From: Fodinibius sp. Rm-B-1B1-1
GTDB taxonomy: Bacteria > Bacteroidota > Rhodothermia > Balneolales > Balneolaceae
Assembly (NCBI RefSeq): GCF_038594945.1
Contig: NZ_JBCFYD010000001.1
Location: 558,001-622,000 of the forward strand
Length of the DNA: 64,000 bases
Reading direction: 5' to 3'
In this document: in pieces, positions 1 to 8,508 of the stretch
Position numbering within the stretch: position 1 is the first letter of the stretch
How the letters are laid out: each line of letters starts with the position of its first letter
Translations under genes and position numbers: made by a program
Notes under the pieces: model-generated
What the model saw: the letters and a program-made list of their open reading frames with translations, nothing else
Databases searched by the model: none
Told to the model about the DNA's origin: nothing

Positions 1-588
1 AACCTGGTCATCCACGGTGCCGGTCGCGTTCCTGACATAGATAATATGCAACTGAAAGAAGGAAACGTAGAACGAACTAAAGAAGGAATTAAGGTAAATG
101 AGTACCTGCAAAGTATTAGCAATCCCAACGTTTATGCTGCCGGTGATGCCGTTGATTCCAATGGCCTGCCATTAACCCCGGTAGCCGGATTTGAATCTCA
201 TGTTGTTGCTTCGAATCTGCTGGATGGAAACCACCGAAAAGCAGAATATCCGGCTCAGCCTACCGCAGTGTTTACCATCCCGCCTCTGGCTATGGTCGGG
301 TTAACCGAACAACAGGCTCGCGATGCGGGCAATGACATAGAGGTCAACTTCAAAAAAACAGATGAATGGTATTCCTACCGGCGGACCAATGAATCAACCG
401 CTGCTTTTAAAACCATCATCAATAAAGAAACCGGTCACATACTCGGAGCTCATATTTTAGGGAGTAAGGCTGAAGAGATTATTAACCTCTTTGCAATGGC
501 TATGAACCAGAACCTGAAAGCAACAGCACTAAAAAAGATGGTCTATGCTTATCCTTCTCATGCTTCCGATATTCCGTATATGGTTTAA
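1..588 (+). CDS. FAD-dependent NAD(P)-disulfide oxidoreductase, C-terminal part (cut by window edge)
   Basis: The reading frame is open from base 1, so the gene begins before the window and only about the last 195 residues are seen. The fragment carries the second FAD-binding signature (NVYAAGDAVD), followed by the dimerisation domain (TAVFTIPPLAMVGLTEQQA, then a GAHILGSKAEEIINLFA segment). It ends YPSHASDIPYMV, where glutathione or mercuric reductases have the HPT/HPS active-site base segment. This places it in the class I disulfide oxidoreductase family (glutathione/mercuric/dihydrolipoamide reductase fold). The substrate cannot be decided because the N-terminal redox-active CxxxxC region is missing. 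Its position before a metal efflux operon would suit a thiol or metal-handling role, but that is inference. Confidence 0.85.
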   Translation, partial: NLVIHGAGRVPDIDNMQLKEGNVERTKEGIKVNEYLQSISNPNVYAAGDAVDSNGLPLTPVAGFESHVVASNLLDGNHRKAEYPAQPTAVFTIPPLAMVGLTEQQARDAGNDIEVNFKKTDEWYSYRRTNESTAAFKTIINKETGHILGAHILGSKAEEIINLFAMAMNQNLKATALKKMVYAYPSHASDIPYMV

Positions 589-682
589 CCTATTTTATCT
601 TCTGTTGTTTTCGAAAAACATGTTAAAATTTTGCAATCACTAAAAACCTATAATAGTCTTTTAAGTTCTTAGTCATTTTCGC

Positions 683-713
683 TTTTTTCCCTCCCAGCTA
701 TTCCCTAACTTTG
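683..713 (+). promoter_or_regulatory. Candidate Bacteroidota-type promoter before the metal-efflux block
   Basis: TAACTTTG at 706-713 matches the TAnnTTTG -7 element used by Bacteroidota sigma factors. It lies 24 bases before the start codon at 737. A T-rich stretch near 683-690 is at about the right distance for a -33 element but is not a clean TTG box. The call is based on motif match and position only. Confidence 0.4.
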
Positions 714-736
714 GGCTTAATTTAAAAGATTTCCAA

Positions 737-1207
737 ATGCATCAGATCCAATCCACATACAAGAAAAGCCTCAAGAGCATCACGCTTGCCCTTCTTTTCC
801 TGTTTGGACTGCATTTTCTTAGCATCCACGGATTTGTTGACAGTCTCGTCTATTGTTTTGAAGAAGATGGGCAAATCAATATCGAATCAGAAGTCGGTTC
901 CATCTTCAGCTTCCCTTCGGAAGATGTCGTTCATGCTGAAGATCAGCACGTTCATGAAGAGCCTACCTTTGATAATGTAGAAGACAGTCACCATGATGTC
1001 TCCCTTTCTCTGATTTGCTCAAAAGAACAACAGACCACCCGGTTTGATCAAGAACGCACACTCAAATTTCTTGATGGAATTCTGAACAGTAAGGTTGAAA
1101 ACCTCCCGCAATCACGGGTCTTTCAACTTGTTTCTTACAGCCCTCCTTTGATTGAGGATACGATAACAGCTTCGCTCAAAACGGTTGTTCGCATCCTCTA
1201 CAACTAA
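737..1207 (+). CDS. Small secreted His/acid-rich protein of the metal-efflux cluster
   Basis: This is a 156-residue protein with a basic N-terminus and one hydrophobic segment (about residues 14-34) that looks like a signal peptide or anchor. The mature part is acidic and contains scattered histidines (VVHAEDQHVHEE around 64-75, DSHHD around 84-88), which could bind metal. I recognise no named domain. It stands 119 bases before the TolC-like gene on the same strand, behind the candidate promoter at 683-713. A role as a periplasmic metal-binding accessory of the efflux system is therefore plausible, but this is inference. The start codon is the first ATG after the promoter-like element. Confidence 0.6.
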   Translation: MHQIQSTYKKSLKSITLALLFLFGLHFLSIHGFVDSLVYCFEEDGQINIESEVGSIFSFPSEDVVHAEDQHVHEEPTFDNVEDSHHDVSLSLICSKEQQTTRFDQERTLKFLDGILNSKVENLPQSRVFQLVSYSPPLIEDTITASLKTVVRILYN

Positions 1208-1326
1208 GTAGTTCCAGCCCTTCCATATCGCCATTTCACTTGCAAGTAATGTAATCAGGTAAGGAATAGTTATATCCTTCTGGTTCTGCTTGCCCCTCTA
1301 TAACAACAAAAATTGGCTGGAAACAC

Positions 1327-2694
1327 ATGAAATTATTTAAACCACTACTGGCCCTCGGCATGCTTGTGCTTGCTGCCGGTTGTGCCACAGAAGAAACCGT
1401 TATTGAACCACCTTCAGAAAGCACACTGGGAGACCAAACCTACGAGACGTCTCCCGCCTTAAATATGAACGTAAACTCGCAGGATACTACAACCAAGGTC
1501 ACCATTTCAGATACGCTGACCTTCTCGGATGCGCTGTCCAAAGCCCTGCTCGAAAATCCCCAGCTGCAAAGCTACGGCTGGCAGGTGCGCGTCAAAGAAG
1601 CCGAACGCATTCAGGCTTCGCTTCTTCCGAACCCAACTCTTAACGCCGAGATGGAAAACTTTGGCGGGACGGGACCCTTTGAAGGCTACGACGGCCGAGA
1701 AGTAACCGTCAAATTGGGACAGAAAATCCTGCTGGGCGCTGACCGACTTAAGCGCAAACGACTGGCAAGAGCCACAAAAGAGTTGGCCGGATGGGATTAT
1801 GAAGCCCAACGGCTGGACGTGCTGACCGGAGTGACCAAAGCCTACATCTCAGCACTGGAAGCTCAGCGCCAGTGGCAGCAGCAAAAAGAGCTGGTTGATG
1901 TGGCGCAAAACCTGTACAACTCCATATCTGCCCAAGTGAAGGCCGGAAAAGTCTCCAAGCTGGCCCAGACCAAAGCCCAGGTTGAGCTTTCCCGCGCAAA
2001 AATCGATCTGGAAAATGCCCGCAGTAAATGGGAATCCGCTCGTAGCTCACTGGCTGCCTACTGGGGAAGCGAGCAACCACAATTCAAGCAGTTAAAAGGT
2101 CAGCTGAGTATGCCTTCTGCTATTCCCGAATACGCCAAGGTGCAAACCTATATCCAGCGCAATCCGGATGTGGCGCGGTGGGCTACCAAATTACAGCAGC
2201 GCGAATCTGCTCTTAACCTGGAACAGGCAAAAGGCATTCCCGACATCACCGTGAGCGGTGGATATAAACGCGCGGAGGATTTGGGTGCCAGCGCCGCCAT
2301 AGTAGGCGTATCTATACCTCTACCCTTCTTTGATCGCAATCAGGGGAATATCAAAGCGGCGAAGTATGAGCTCAGTCGCGTGGAAACCCAAAGGGAAGCG
2401 GCTGTCTCACAAACCTACAAGAACCTGCGAACAGCATACAATAAGCTCGATGCAGCGGCCCATGAGGTCAATCAGCTGCAAGACCAAGTATTACCCGGAG
2501 CTAAAACGGCTTTTGAGGCGGCCCAAACCGGTTACCGGCAGGGTAAGTTCGATTACCTGGAAGTACTGGATGCCCAGCGCACGCTGTTTTCCACGCGCAC
2601 TCGCTACATCCAGGCCCTGGCCGAATACAACCGGGCCGTAGCCGAAGTCGAACGCCTCATCGGCACGCCCCTCTCTGAAATTTCTGCAAACTAA
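1327..2694 (+). CDS. cusC: TolC/CusC-family outer membrane efflux lipoprotein
   Basis: This 455-residue outer membrane channel would form the exit duct of a tripartite RND pump. The N-terminus is a lipoprotein signal with a lipobox ending LAAGC at about residue 19. Two OEP repeats follow, with the typical long alpha-helical coiled segments, for example ALEAQRQWQQQKELVDVAQ near 180 and the second repeat ending YLEVLDAQRTLFSTRTRYI near 415. The length is usual for CusC/CzcC proteins. The gene is first in a tight co-directional set, with the adaptor gene starting 28 bases after its stop and the pump gene after that. The family is certain; the metal transported is inferred from the pump. Confidence 0.93.
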   Translation: MKLFKPLLALGMLVLAAGCATEETVIEPPSESTLGDQTYETSPALNMNVNSQDTTTKVTISDTLTFSDALSKALLENPQLQSYGWQVRVKEAERIQASLLPNPTLNAEMENFGGTGPFEGYDGREVTVKLGQKILLGADRLKRKRLARATKELAGWDYEAQRLDVLTGVTKAYISALEAQRQWQQQKELVDVAQNLYNSISAQVKAGKVSKLAQTKAQVELSRAKIDLENARSKWESARSSLAAYWGSEQPQFKQLKGQLSMPSAIPEYAKVQTYIQRNPDVARWATKLQQRESALNLEQAKGIPDITVSGGYKRAEDLGASAAIVGVSIPLPFFDRNQGNIKAAKYELSRVETQREAAVSQTYKNLRTAYNKLDAAAHEVNQLQDQVLPGAKTAFEAAQTGYRQGKFDYLEVLDAQRTLFSTRTRYIQALAEYNRAVAEVERLIGTPLSEISAN

Positions 2695-2722
2695 TTTTTG
2701 AACGAATATAGAATTACCAATC

Positions 2723-3940
2723 ATGAAGAATCTAACAATATTAACACTTGCCGGACTTCTATTAGGTAGTCTTTTGGCAGGCTGTGGATCTGATTCAGAT
2801 TCCCAAGCCAACACCCAAAACGAACAACATCAACAGGAATCGCAACACAGCGGAGAAACCCAAAAGCATGCCCGTGAAGTGCATCTGACCGAGCAGCAAG
2901 AAGGTAACCTCGGCATCAAAGTGGAAACGCTGTCCGAAGGAAGTGCTTCTTCAACCATTTCACGACCCGCCAGCGTTGGATACGATCTGGATCAAATAGC
3001 AAAAGTTGGTCCCCGTATCGAAGCAAAGGTAGTGAAAGTCATAAAAGACTTGGGAGATCGAGTTAAGCAGGATGAACCGATTGCCCTCATGAGCAGCGTG
3101 GGCTTGGGGAAAGCCAAAGCCGAATTTATTCGACTCCGGGCCCGACTCAAAGCCGAAGAGGCACGCTACAAACGTGAGCAGTCGCTGTATGATCAGGAAA
3201 TATCTTCACAAGCCGAGTTGCTGGATGCCGAGGCCAATTACCAGGAAGCCAAAGCCGAACTGAATTCTGCGGCTGAGGCTCTACGCCTCTATGGGTTGTC
3301 AAAAAAGGACATCGAAAATATACAAGCGGGCAGCGATGAGCCCTTGTCTAACTTTTACCTGACGAGTCCGCTCGACGGGGTGATCCAGGAGCGGGATATT
3401 TCGCCCGGACAAACGATTAGTCCCAGTGAGACGCCCATCCACGTAACCAACCTCTCCAAAATGTGGGTGATGATTGATGCCTACGAGCAGGATATCCGGT
3501 ATCTGGACAAAGGCCAAAATGTAAGCCTTTCGGTTCGAAGCATCCCCGGACAGACGTTTGAGGGAAAAACAGACTGGGTCTCATATAGCCTCGAAAAGCA
3601 GACGCGCACCATGCCGGTTCGCGCGGTTGTTGAGAATCCGAACCGAAAGCTACGAGCCGGAATGTTCGGTACCGCTCGCATATCAACAGGGAAAGAACGG
3701 AACGTTGCGATGATTCCCATTGATGCGGTACAAACGATTGAGGGTGAGCAAGTGGTGTTTGTCCCCGGCAACGAGGACGGCAGCTACAAGCCGGTCAAGG
3801 TCATGCTGGGCAGCGAGAATGAGGGCTATGTAGAAATTGCTTCGGGCCTGAAACCCGGCCAGCAAGCCGTCATCGCCGGAGCCTTTGACCTGAAGTCCGC
3901 TCTTACCGCTCAGGGACGAAGCGCATCCCACGGACATTAA
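2723..3940 (+). CDS. cusB: RND efflux periplasmic adaptor (CusB/CzcB type)
   Basis: This 405-residue membrane-fusion protein would link the inner membrane pump to the outer membrane channel. It begins with a lipoprotein signal (lipobox LLAGC near residue 21), followed by a His/Gln-rich linker (residues 30-50). The barrel-sandwich halves and helical hairpin follow (the VKVIKDLGDRVKQDEPIALM segment near 105, the coiled region 130-190, then LTSPLDGVIQERDISPGQ near 215). A beta-barrel and membrane-proximal domain end near KPGQQAVIAGAFDLKSAL. The gene lies between the TolC-like gene and the pump, 39 bases before the latter. The His-rich N-terminal linker may hold metal, as in CusB-like adaptors; that is inference. 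Confidence 0.93.
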   Translation: MKNLTILTLAGLLLGSLLAGCGSDSDSQANTQNEQHQQESQHSGETQKHAREVHLTEQQEGNLGIKVETLSEGSASSTISRPASVGYDLDQIAKVGPRIEAKVVKVIKDLGDRVKQDEPIALMSSVGLGKAKAEFIRLRARLKAEEARYKREQSLYDQEISSQAELLDAEANYQEAKAELNSAAEALRLYGLSKKDIENIQAGSDEPLSNFYLTSPLDGVIQERDISPGQTISPSETPIHVTNLSKMWVMIDAYEQDIRYLDKGQNVSLSVRSIPGQTFEGKTDWVSYSLEKQTRTMPVRAVVENPNRKLRAGMFGTARISTGKERNVAMIPIDAVQTIEGEQVVFVPGNEDGSYKPVKVMLGSENEGYVEIASGLKPGQQAVIAGAFDLKSALTAQGRSASHGH

Positions 3941-3979
3941 CAGCTCGTTGCAATATAGAATTTCTTAAATGACAGACTT

Positions 3980-6900
3980 ATGCTTCAACAAATAATAGAC
4001 AACGTATTAAAGAATCGTTTGACGATCCTCATTCTGGTGGCGGCCGTTGGCGTCTATGGATACTTCTCTTTTGAGGATGTCCCTATTGACTCCTTCCCGG
4101 ACGTATCGCCTACCATGGTGCAGGTGTTTACCTCCAGCCCCGGTCTTTCTCCGGTGGATGTGGAGACGCAGATCAGCTACCCCATTGAAATCTCGATGTA
4201 CGGGCTGCCCAAGCTAGATCGCGTGCAAAGTACCTCCATTTTTGGGCTCTCGCGCGTAAACATTTACTTCGAGGATGGCACCGACATCTATTTTGCTCGG
4301 CGGCTGGTCATGGAACGACTCTCCAAAGCCAAAGAATCTATTCCTGATGGGTTGGGACAACCCCAACTGGGTCCCATTACTACCGGACTCGGGACCATCA
4401 TGATGTACGAAGTGACCAACACCGATACCGCCGACCACTCCTTGATGGAGCTTCGCACGGCCCAGGACTGGATCGTAAAACCCCAGCTGCGGACCGTACC
4501 CGGCGTTACCGGCGTACTTTCTCTCGGTGGGGATGTCCGCCAGTTCCAGGTCAATGCCGATATGAACGCCCTTATTTCACGGGGACTTACATTAGAAGAC
4601 CTGGAAAAAGCCATCAACAGCAACAACCGGAATGTGGGTGCTTCCTTTTTGGAACGAGGAGGCGAAGAGTATCTCGTCCGCGGCTACGGCTGGATTAAGC
4701 CAGACAAGCAGGGGCTGAAGGATATCCGAAACATCATTGTCAAGAACTCTGGCGGTACGCCCATTTACGTCAAGGATGTCGCCAAGGTGGAATTCGGCTC
4801 CGAGATTAAACGGGGGACCCTCATTAAAGACCAAGAGGAATCGGTGGGTGGCTTTGTGCTCAAGCTCATTGGTACAAATACCCAAGACTTGCTGGCCCAA
4901 GTGGATCAAAAGATCGATGCCATTAATAAAGCACTGCCCGACGGCATGATTATGAAACCGTTTTACTCGCAGGGACAGCTCGTCAGCAAAGCCGTAGGTA
5001 CGGTAAGCAATGCCCTGTACATCGGGGCCATTCTTGTGCTAGTCATCCTATACTTTTTTATGGGGGACCTTCGCTCGACACTTATTATTATATCCACCGT
5101 TCCCATTGCATTTTTGATTGCCTTCATTGGGATGAACCTCATGGGCATATCGGCGAACTTGATGAGTCTGGGGGGCTTGGCGATCAGCATTGGTATGATC
5201 GGGGATAGTGCCACCGTGATCGTGGAAAATACCTATCGCCTGCTGGAAGAACGGGATACCGAAAATGTATCTCTGGTGCGGGTGGTAGGCGAAGCTGCAC
5301 GCGAAGTGATACGCCCGGTGATCTTTGCGACCAGCATTATTATTATCGTATTCATCCCGCTCTTTTCGCTGGAAGGCGTCGAGGGTAAAATGTTTAAGCC
5401 CCTGGCCTATACCATTACCTTTGCACTGGGCGGAGCCATCTTTCTAGCCCTGACCTACATCCCGGTCATTTCCAGCTTTATCCTTCCGGACAAAGGGATG
5501 GACAAAGAGCCGTGGTTGGTCCGCAAAGTAAAAGGATTCAGCCGCCCGCTGATTGAAAAAGCAACCCAGTTCCCCAAGATGGTCTTCGGTGGGGCCTTGG
5601 TGCTGTTTGCCGCAAGCATGGCCGTGTTCCCATTCCTGGGAACCGAATTTCAGCCGACCTTACGGGAAGGAACCTTTGCGGTTCGCTCTGTACTACCTCC
5701 GGGCGCTAACTTACCGACTACCAAAGAATACACGAAGCGTATTCAAGAGTCGATGCAGACCTTCCCCGAAGTGCAAGGCATCTATTCCCGCGTAGGACGT
5801 GCCGAAGTAGGCGGCGATCCCGAGCCGGTGAACGTGGTCTTCAACGTGGTGAACCTAAAACCGCTCGATGAGTGGGAAGCAGGACGCAGCTATGAAGAGC
5901 TGCAGTCGGCGATGGCTGAAAAACTGCAGGAAGATCTGCCGGGCGTGGCTTCCAACTTTTCCCAGCCTATCCAGCTTCGTACGGATGAGCTGCTCAGCGG
6001 CGTCCGCGCCCAGGTAGTGGCCAGCTTGTATGGTGATGATCTTGATACCCTGGCTCAAAAGGCCCAAGAGATTGCCGAGGTCGCCAAAAGCGTAGAAGGA
6101 GCTGTGGATGTCCGCGCCCAGCAACAGGGCGGCAAACCGCAAATCCTCGTGCGACCTGATCGCGAGCAGCTGGCGCGACTGGGCATCAGCATTGACGACT
6201 TTCTGAATACCGTGGAAACCGGTATTGGCGGTTCGGTAGCCGGACAGGTATTCGAAGGCATTCGCCGCTTCGATATCTTCGTGCGTCTGCAGGAGAACCA
6301 ACGCAAACGCATTGAACAAGTGCGGGAGTTACCCGTTCGTACCGCTAAAGGCTCGCTGGTACCGCTCTCCCAAATTGCAGATGTAGAAGTCTTTACCGGG
6401 CCCAAGCAAATATCCCGCAACAAAGCGAGTCGTCGAACCTATGTGCAACTGAACGTACGCGGCCGAGATATGGGTAGTGTCGTGAACGAGATCCGCCAAA
6501 AAGTCGAAGAGCAAGTAGATCTACCGGCCGGATATTTTACCGAATACGGCGGACAGTTTGAAAACCAACAGCGGGCCATGAATCGCCTGATGGTGGTGGT
6601 GCCCATTACCCTGGGACTGATCTTCTTTATGCTGTTTTCCACCTTTGGAAGCTGGCGCTATGCGGTACTTATCTTCCTGAATATTCCGTTTGCCACCATC
6701 GGGGGCATCTTTGCCCTCTGGATTTCCGGGCTATACCTGTCGGTACCGGCTGCGGTAGGCTTTATCGCGATCTTCGGTATTGCGGTGCTTAACGGACTGG
6801 TGATTGTATCATATATCAATCAGCTGCGAGAGGAAGGCATGTCCACCGAGAAGTCAGTCGTACGGGCTTCGCTGCTGCGCCTGCGTCCCGTACTGATGAC

Positions 6901-7084
6901 CGCCTTGACCACCGGTTTGGGCCTGTTGCCGCTACTGCTAGCCAATGATATCGGCTCCAACGTGCAGCGCCCGCTGGCGGCCGTGGTTGTAGGTGGATTG
7001 TTTACCTCTACCCTGCTTACGCTGGTCGTACTGCCGACCATCTACAAGTGGTTTGCCGAACCGGTCACACACGCCGAACTCTAA
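3980..7084 (+). CDS. cusA: Heavy-metal RND efflux pump, CusA-like
   Basis: This is a full-length 1034-residue inner membrane proton-driven pump of the HME-RND class with 12 predicted membrane helices in two halves, each followed by a large periplasmic loop. The TM4 motif reads GMIGDSATVIVEN. Asp409 and Glu416 match the proton-relay acids of CzcA (D408, E415). The first CzcA acid (D402) is Ser403 here, as in CusA-like pumps, which also lack it. This favours a monovalent Cu/Ag or related class over Co/Zn/Cd, but substrate calls from one motif are only suggestive. The gene is the last of the tripartite operon and is followed by a strong hairpin terminator at 7097. Confidence 0.93.
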   Translation: MLQQIIDNVLKNRLTILILVAAVGVYGYFSFEDVPIDSFPDVSPTMVQVFTSSPGLSPVDVETQISYPIEISMYGLPKLDRVQSTSIFGLSRVNIYFEDGTDIYFARRLVMERLSKAKESIPDGLGQPQLGPITTGLGTIMMYEVTNTDTADHSLMELRTAQDWIVKPQLRTVPGVTGVLSLGGDVRQFQVNADMNALISRGLTLEDLEKAINSNNRNVGASFLERGGEEYLVRGYGWIKPDKQGLKDIRNIIVKNSGGTPIYVKDVAKVEFGSEIKRGTLIKDQEESVGGFVLKLIGTNTQDLLAQVDQKIDAINKALPDGMIMKPFYSQGQLVSKAVGTVSNALYIGAILVLVILYFFMGDLRSTLIIISTVPIAFLIAFIGMNLMGISANLMSLGGLAISIGMIGDSATVIVENTYRLLEERDTENVSLVRVVGEAAREVIRPVIFATSIIIIVFIPLFSLEGVEGKMFKPLAYTITFALGGAIFLALTYIPVISSFILPDKGMDKEPWLVRKVKGFSRPLIEKATQFPKMVFGGALVLFAASMAVFPFLGTEFQPTLREGTFAVRSVLPPGANLPTTKEYTKRIQESMQTFPEVQGIYSRVGRAEVGGDPEPVNVVFNVVNLKPLDEWEAGRSYEELQSAMAEKLQEDLPGVASNFSQPIQLRTDELLSGVRAQVVASLYGDDLDTLAQKAQEIAEVAKSVEGAVDVRAQQQGGKPQILVRPDREQLARLGISIDDFLNTVETGIGGSVAGQVFEGIRRFDIFVRLQENQRKRIEQVRELPVRTAKGSLVPLSQIADVEVFTGPKQISRNKASRRTYVQLNVRGRDMGSVVNEIRQKVEEQVDLPAGYFTEYGGQFENQQRAMNRLMVVVPITLGLIFFMLFSTFGSWRYAVLIFLNIPFATIGGIFALWISGLYLSVPAAVGFIAIFGIAVLNGLVIVSYINQLREEGMSTEKSVVRASLLRLRPVLMTALTTGLGLLPLLLANDIGSNVQRPLAAVVVGGLFTSTLLTLVVLPTIYKWFAEPVTHAEL

Positions 7085-7096
7085 ATTTTAATACCT

Positions 7097-7130
7097 AAAC
7101 CTCCAAGGTTTACAAGACCTTGGAGGTTTT
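7097..7130 (+). terminator. Hairpin terminator after the RND pump gene
   Basis: A perfect 13-base stem pairs 7097-7109 with 7117-7129 around a 7-base loop, followed by a short T run. It lies 13 bases after the pump stop codon and 16 bases before the next gene. It probably ends most efflux-operon transcription, with some read-through into the PII-like gene possible. Confidence 0.8.
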
Positions 7131-7145
7131 ATAAACAAAAATATT

Positions 7146-7466
7146 ATGAAAGAGATCAAAGCTTTTATTCGAACCAACATGATCGATTATGTCATTGACG
7201 CCCTTGAAAACCTTGAGGATGCCCCCGGCATTACGCTGAGTGACGTGCGCGGTTGGGGACATGCCCAAGAAAAAGAAGCTGCTCAACTGGTCCAGCGTAT
7301 TAAGCTGGAAACTGTTGTACCCACAAATAGAGTTGATGAAATAATTTCGGTGATCGTTGAAAAGGGGCACACCGGAAACTACGGAGACGGAAAGATATTT
7401 GTATCCAACGTAGAACAAGCTGTACGCATCCGCACGGGGGAAACCGATAACGATGTCATACGATAA
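7146..7466 (+). CDS. PII-like signalling protein linked to metal efflux
   Basis: This 106-residue protein has the ferredoxin-like PII/GlnB fold. It begins MKEIKAFIRTNMIDYVIDAL as PII does, and ends with the GDGKIFVSNVEQAVRIRTGE segment that corresponds to the PII nucleotide-binding C-terminal signature. The T-loop region (GWGHAQEKEAAQLV, about 36-49) lacks the uridylylated Tyr51 motif of classical GlnB/GlnK. This matches the divergent PII group (PII-NG) reported beside CzcABC-like efflux genes. A role in sensing nucleotides or metal to adjust the pump is inferred from location. It is flanked by two hairpin terminators, so its level may differ from that of the pump. Confidence 0.85.
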   Translation: MKEIKAFIRTNMIDYVIDALENLEDAPGITLSDVRGWGHAQEKEAAQLVQRIKLETVVPTNRVDEIISVIVEKGHTGNYGDGKIFVSNVEQAVRIRTGETDNDVIR

Positions 7467-7491
7467 CCAACGTCCCATCACTATCCCCGAG

Positions 7492-7522
7492 ACTGTCACT
7501 GTTTGACCGCAGTGACAGTTTT
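7492..7522 (+). terminator. Intrinsic terminator after the PII-like gene
   Basis: A perfect 10-base stem pairs 7492-7501 with 7510-7519 around an 8-base loop and runs into TTTT. It lies 26 bases after the PII-like stop codon and 26 bases before the start of the next gene, separating the efflux operon from the regulator gene. Confidence 0.85.
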
Positions 7523-7547
7523 CTCAAATTATCATACCTTTTAAGTT

Positions 7548-8114
7548 ATGGATCACAAACATTTTCATATCAAAAACATGGTGTGCAGCCATTGCGCTGA
7601 AGTGCTGCAGGAAAAACTCACCGACGCCGGCTTCGAGGTCCAAAAGATTGAACTTGGTGAACTTTACCTATCTAAAGCTGTTACCAAGAAAGAATATGAG
7701 CGCCTGGTATCTATAATTCGCAATAATGGCTTTGACATCATCGATGATGAAAACAGCCGTATTGTTGAGCAAATCAAACAGCTCATTATCCGGCAAGTCC
7801 GATCAGAAGAACCATTAGAAAAGAACCTGTCCGATTATCTCTCTGAGAACATTCACAAAGACTACCAGCACCTTAGTCGCCTGTTTTCGGGAGTCGAAGG
7901 CAAGTCTATAGAGCGGTACTTTATCCTGCAGAAAATTGAACGTGCCAAAGAGCTCATCGTCTATGATGAAAAGACGCTTGGCCAGATCGCTTTGGAACTA
8001 GACTATAGCAGTCAGCAACATTTCTCCAGGCAGTTCAAAAAAGAAACCGGGTTGTCACCCTCCCATTTTAAAGAGATCAAGGAGAACAAGCGAAATTCAA
8101 TTGATCGGCTATGA
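7548..8114 (+). CDS. AraC-type regulator with an N-terminal HMA-like metal-binding module
   Basis: This 188-residue protein has a short N-terminal module with MVCSHC (Cys13, Cys16), which resembles the MxCxxC motif of heavy-metal-associated (HMA) domains. The C-terminal half carries the double helix-turn-helix of AraC/XylS regulators (about residues 85-178), including the second-helix signature region LGQIALELDYSSQQHFSRQF and GLSPSHFKE. The layout suggests a one-component sensor in which metal binding alters DNA binding. It is independent of the upstream operon (terminator at 7492) and overlaps the next gene by 4 bases (ATGA), so the two are co-expressed. Control of the neighbouring efflux genes is inferred. 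Confidence 0.85.
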   Translation: MDHKHFHIKNMVCSHCAEVLQEKLTDAGFEVQKIELGELYLSKAVTKKEYERLVSIIRNNGFDIIDDENSRIVEQIKQLIIRQVRSEEPLEKNLSDYLSENIHKDYQHLSRLFSGVEGKSIERYFILQKIERAKELIVYDEKTLGQIALELDYSSQQHFSRQFKKETGLSPSHFKEIKENKRNSIDRL

Positions 8115-8322
8115 GCAAGGTGCAATTAGAATCAACCATTACCTGTTCAAACTGTGGACATAAAACAACCGAAACAATGCCCACGGTTTCCTGTCAATTT
8201 TTCTGGGAATGTCCCGATTGTGGCGAAGTGTTGAAGCCCAAAAGGGCGATTGCTGCGTATTTTGCTCTTTTGGAGAGATACCCTGTCCTCCTGTTCAAGA
8301 AGATGAACAACATTGCTGTTAG
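8111..8322 (+). pseudogene. GDCCVxC-domain Cys-rich protein with a -1 frameshift
   Basis: The gene begins with a ribbon of paired cysteines (TCSNCGH near residues 12-18 and CPDCGEVLKPK near 35-45). The open frame then changes to an unrelated tail that runs to 8371. In the +1 frame from 8245 the expected ending appears: GDCCVFCS, then GEIPCPPVQ, with a stop at 8320-8322. Between CCC (8237-8239) and GGC (8245) there are 5 bases, CCC-AAAAG-GGC, where 6 are needed, so one base is missing in an A/G run. The restored protein would be about 70 residues, the usual size for this metal-cluster-associated family. The cause is either a real mutation, programmed frameshifting or a sequencing error. Confidence 0.8.
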
Positions 8323-8508
8323 CAGAAATCAACTTTTCTATCAACCACTGACGGGCCTGCTGATCACATGACACCTTAAAACACGCTGTCCTAAACTCAT
8401 TTTCCGCATAATTTTGCACAAGATTCACATAAAGATGCAAGCACTCTTAGCAATCGGCATTTATTTTGGGAGTAGAAATTAAAGGTCGAATAAAAACACG
8501 GAGTGTTA

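Noticed and set aside
8147-8440. Minus-strand frame opposite the GDCCVxC gene
   Set aside because: It lies mainly antisense to the recognisable cysteine-rich gene, has no family resemblance or ribosome-binding site, and is a shadow.
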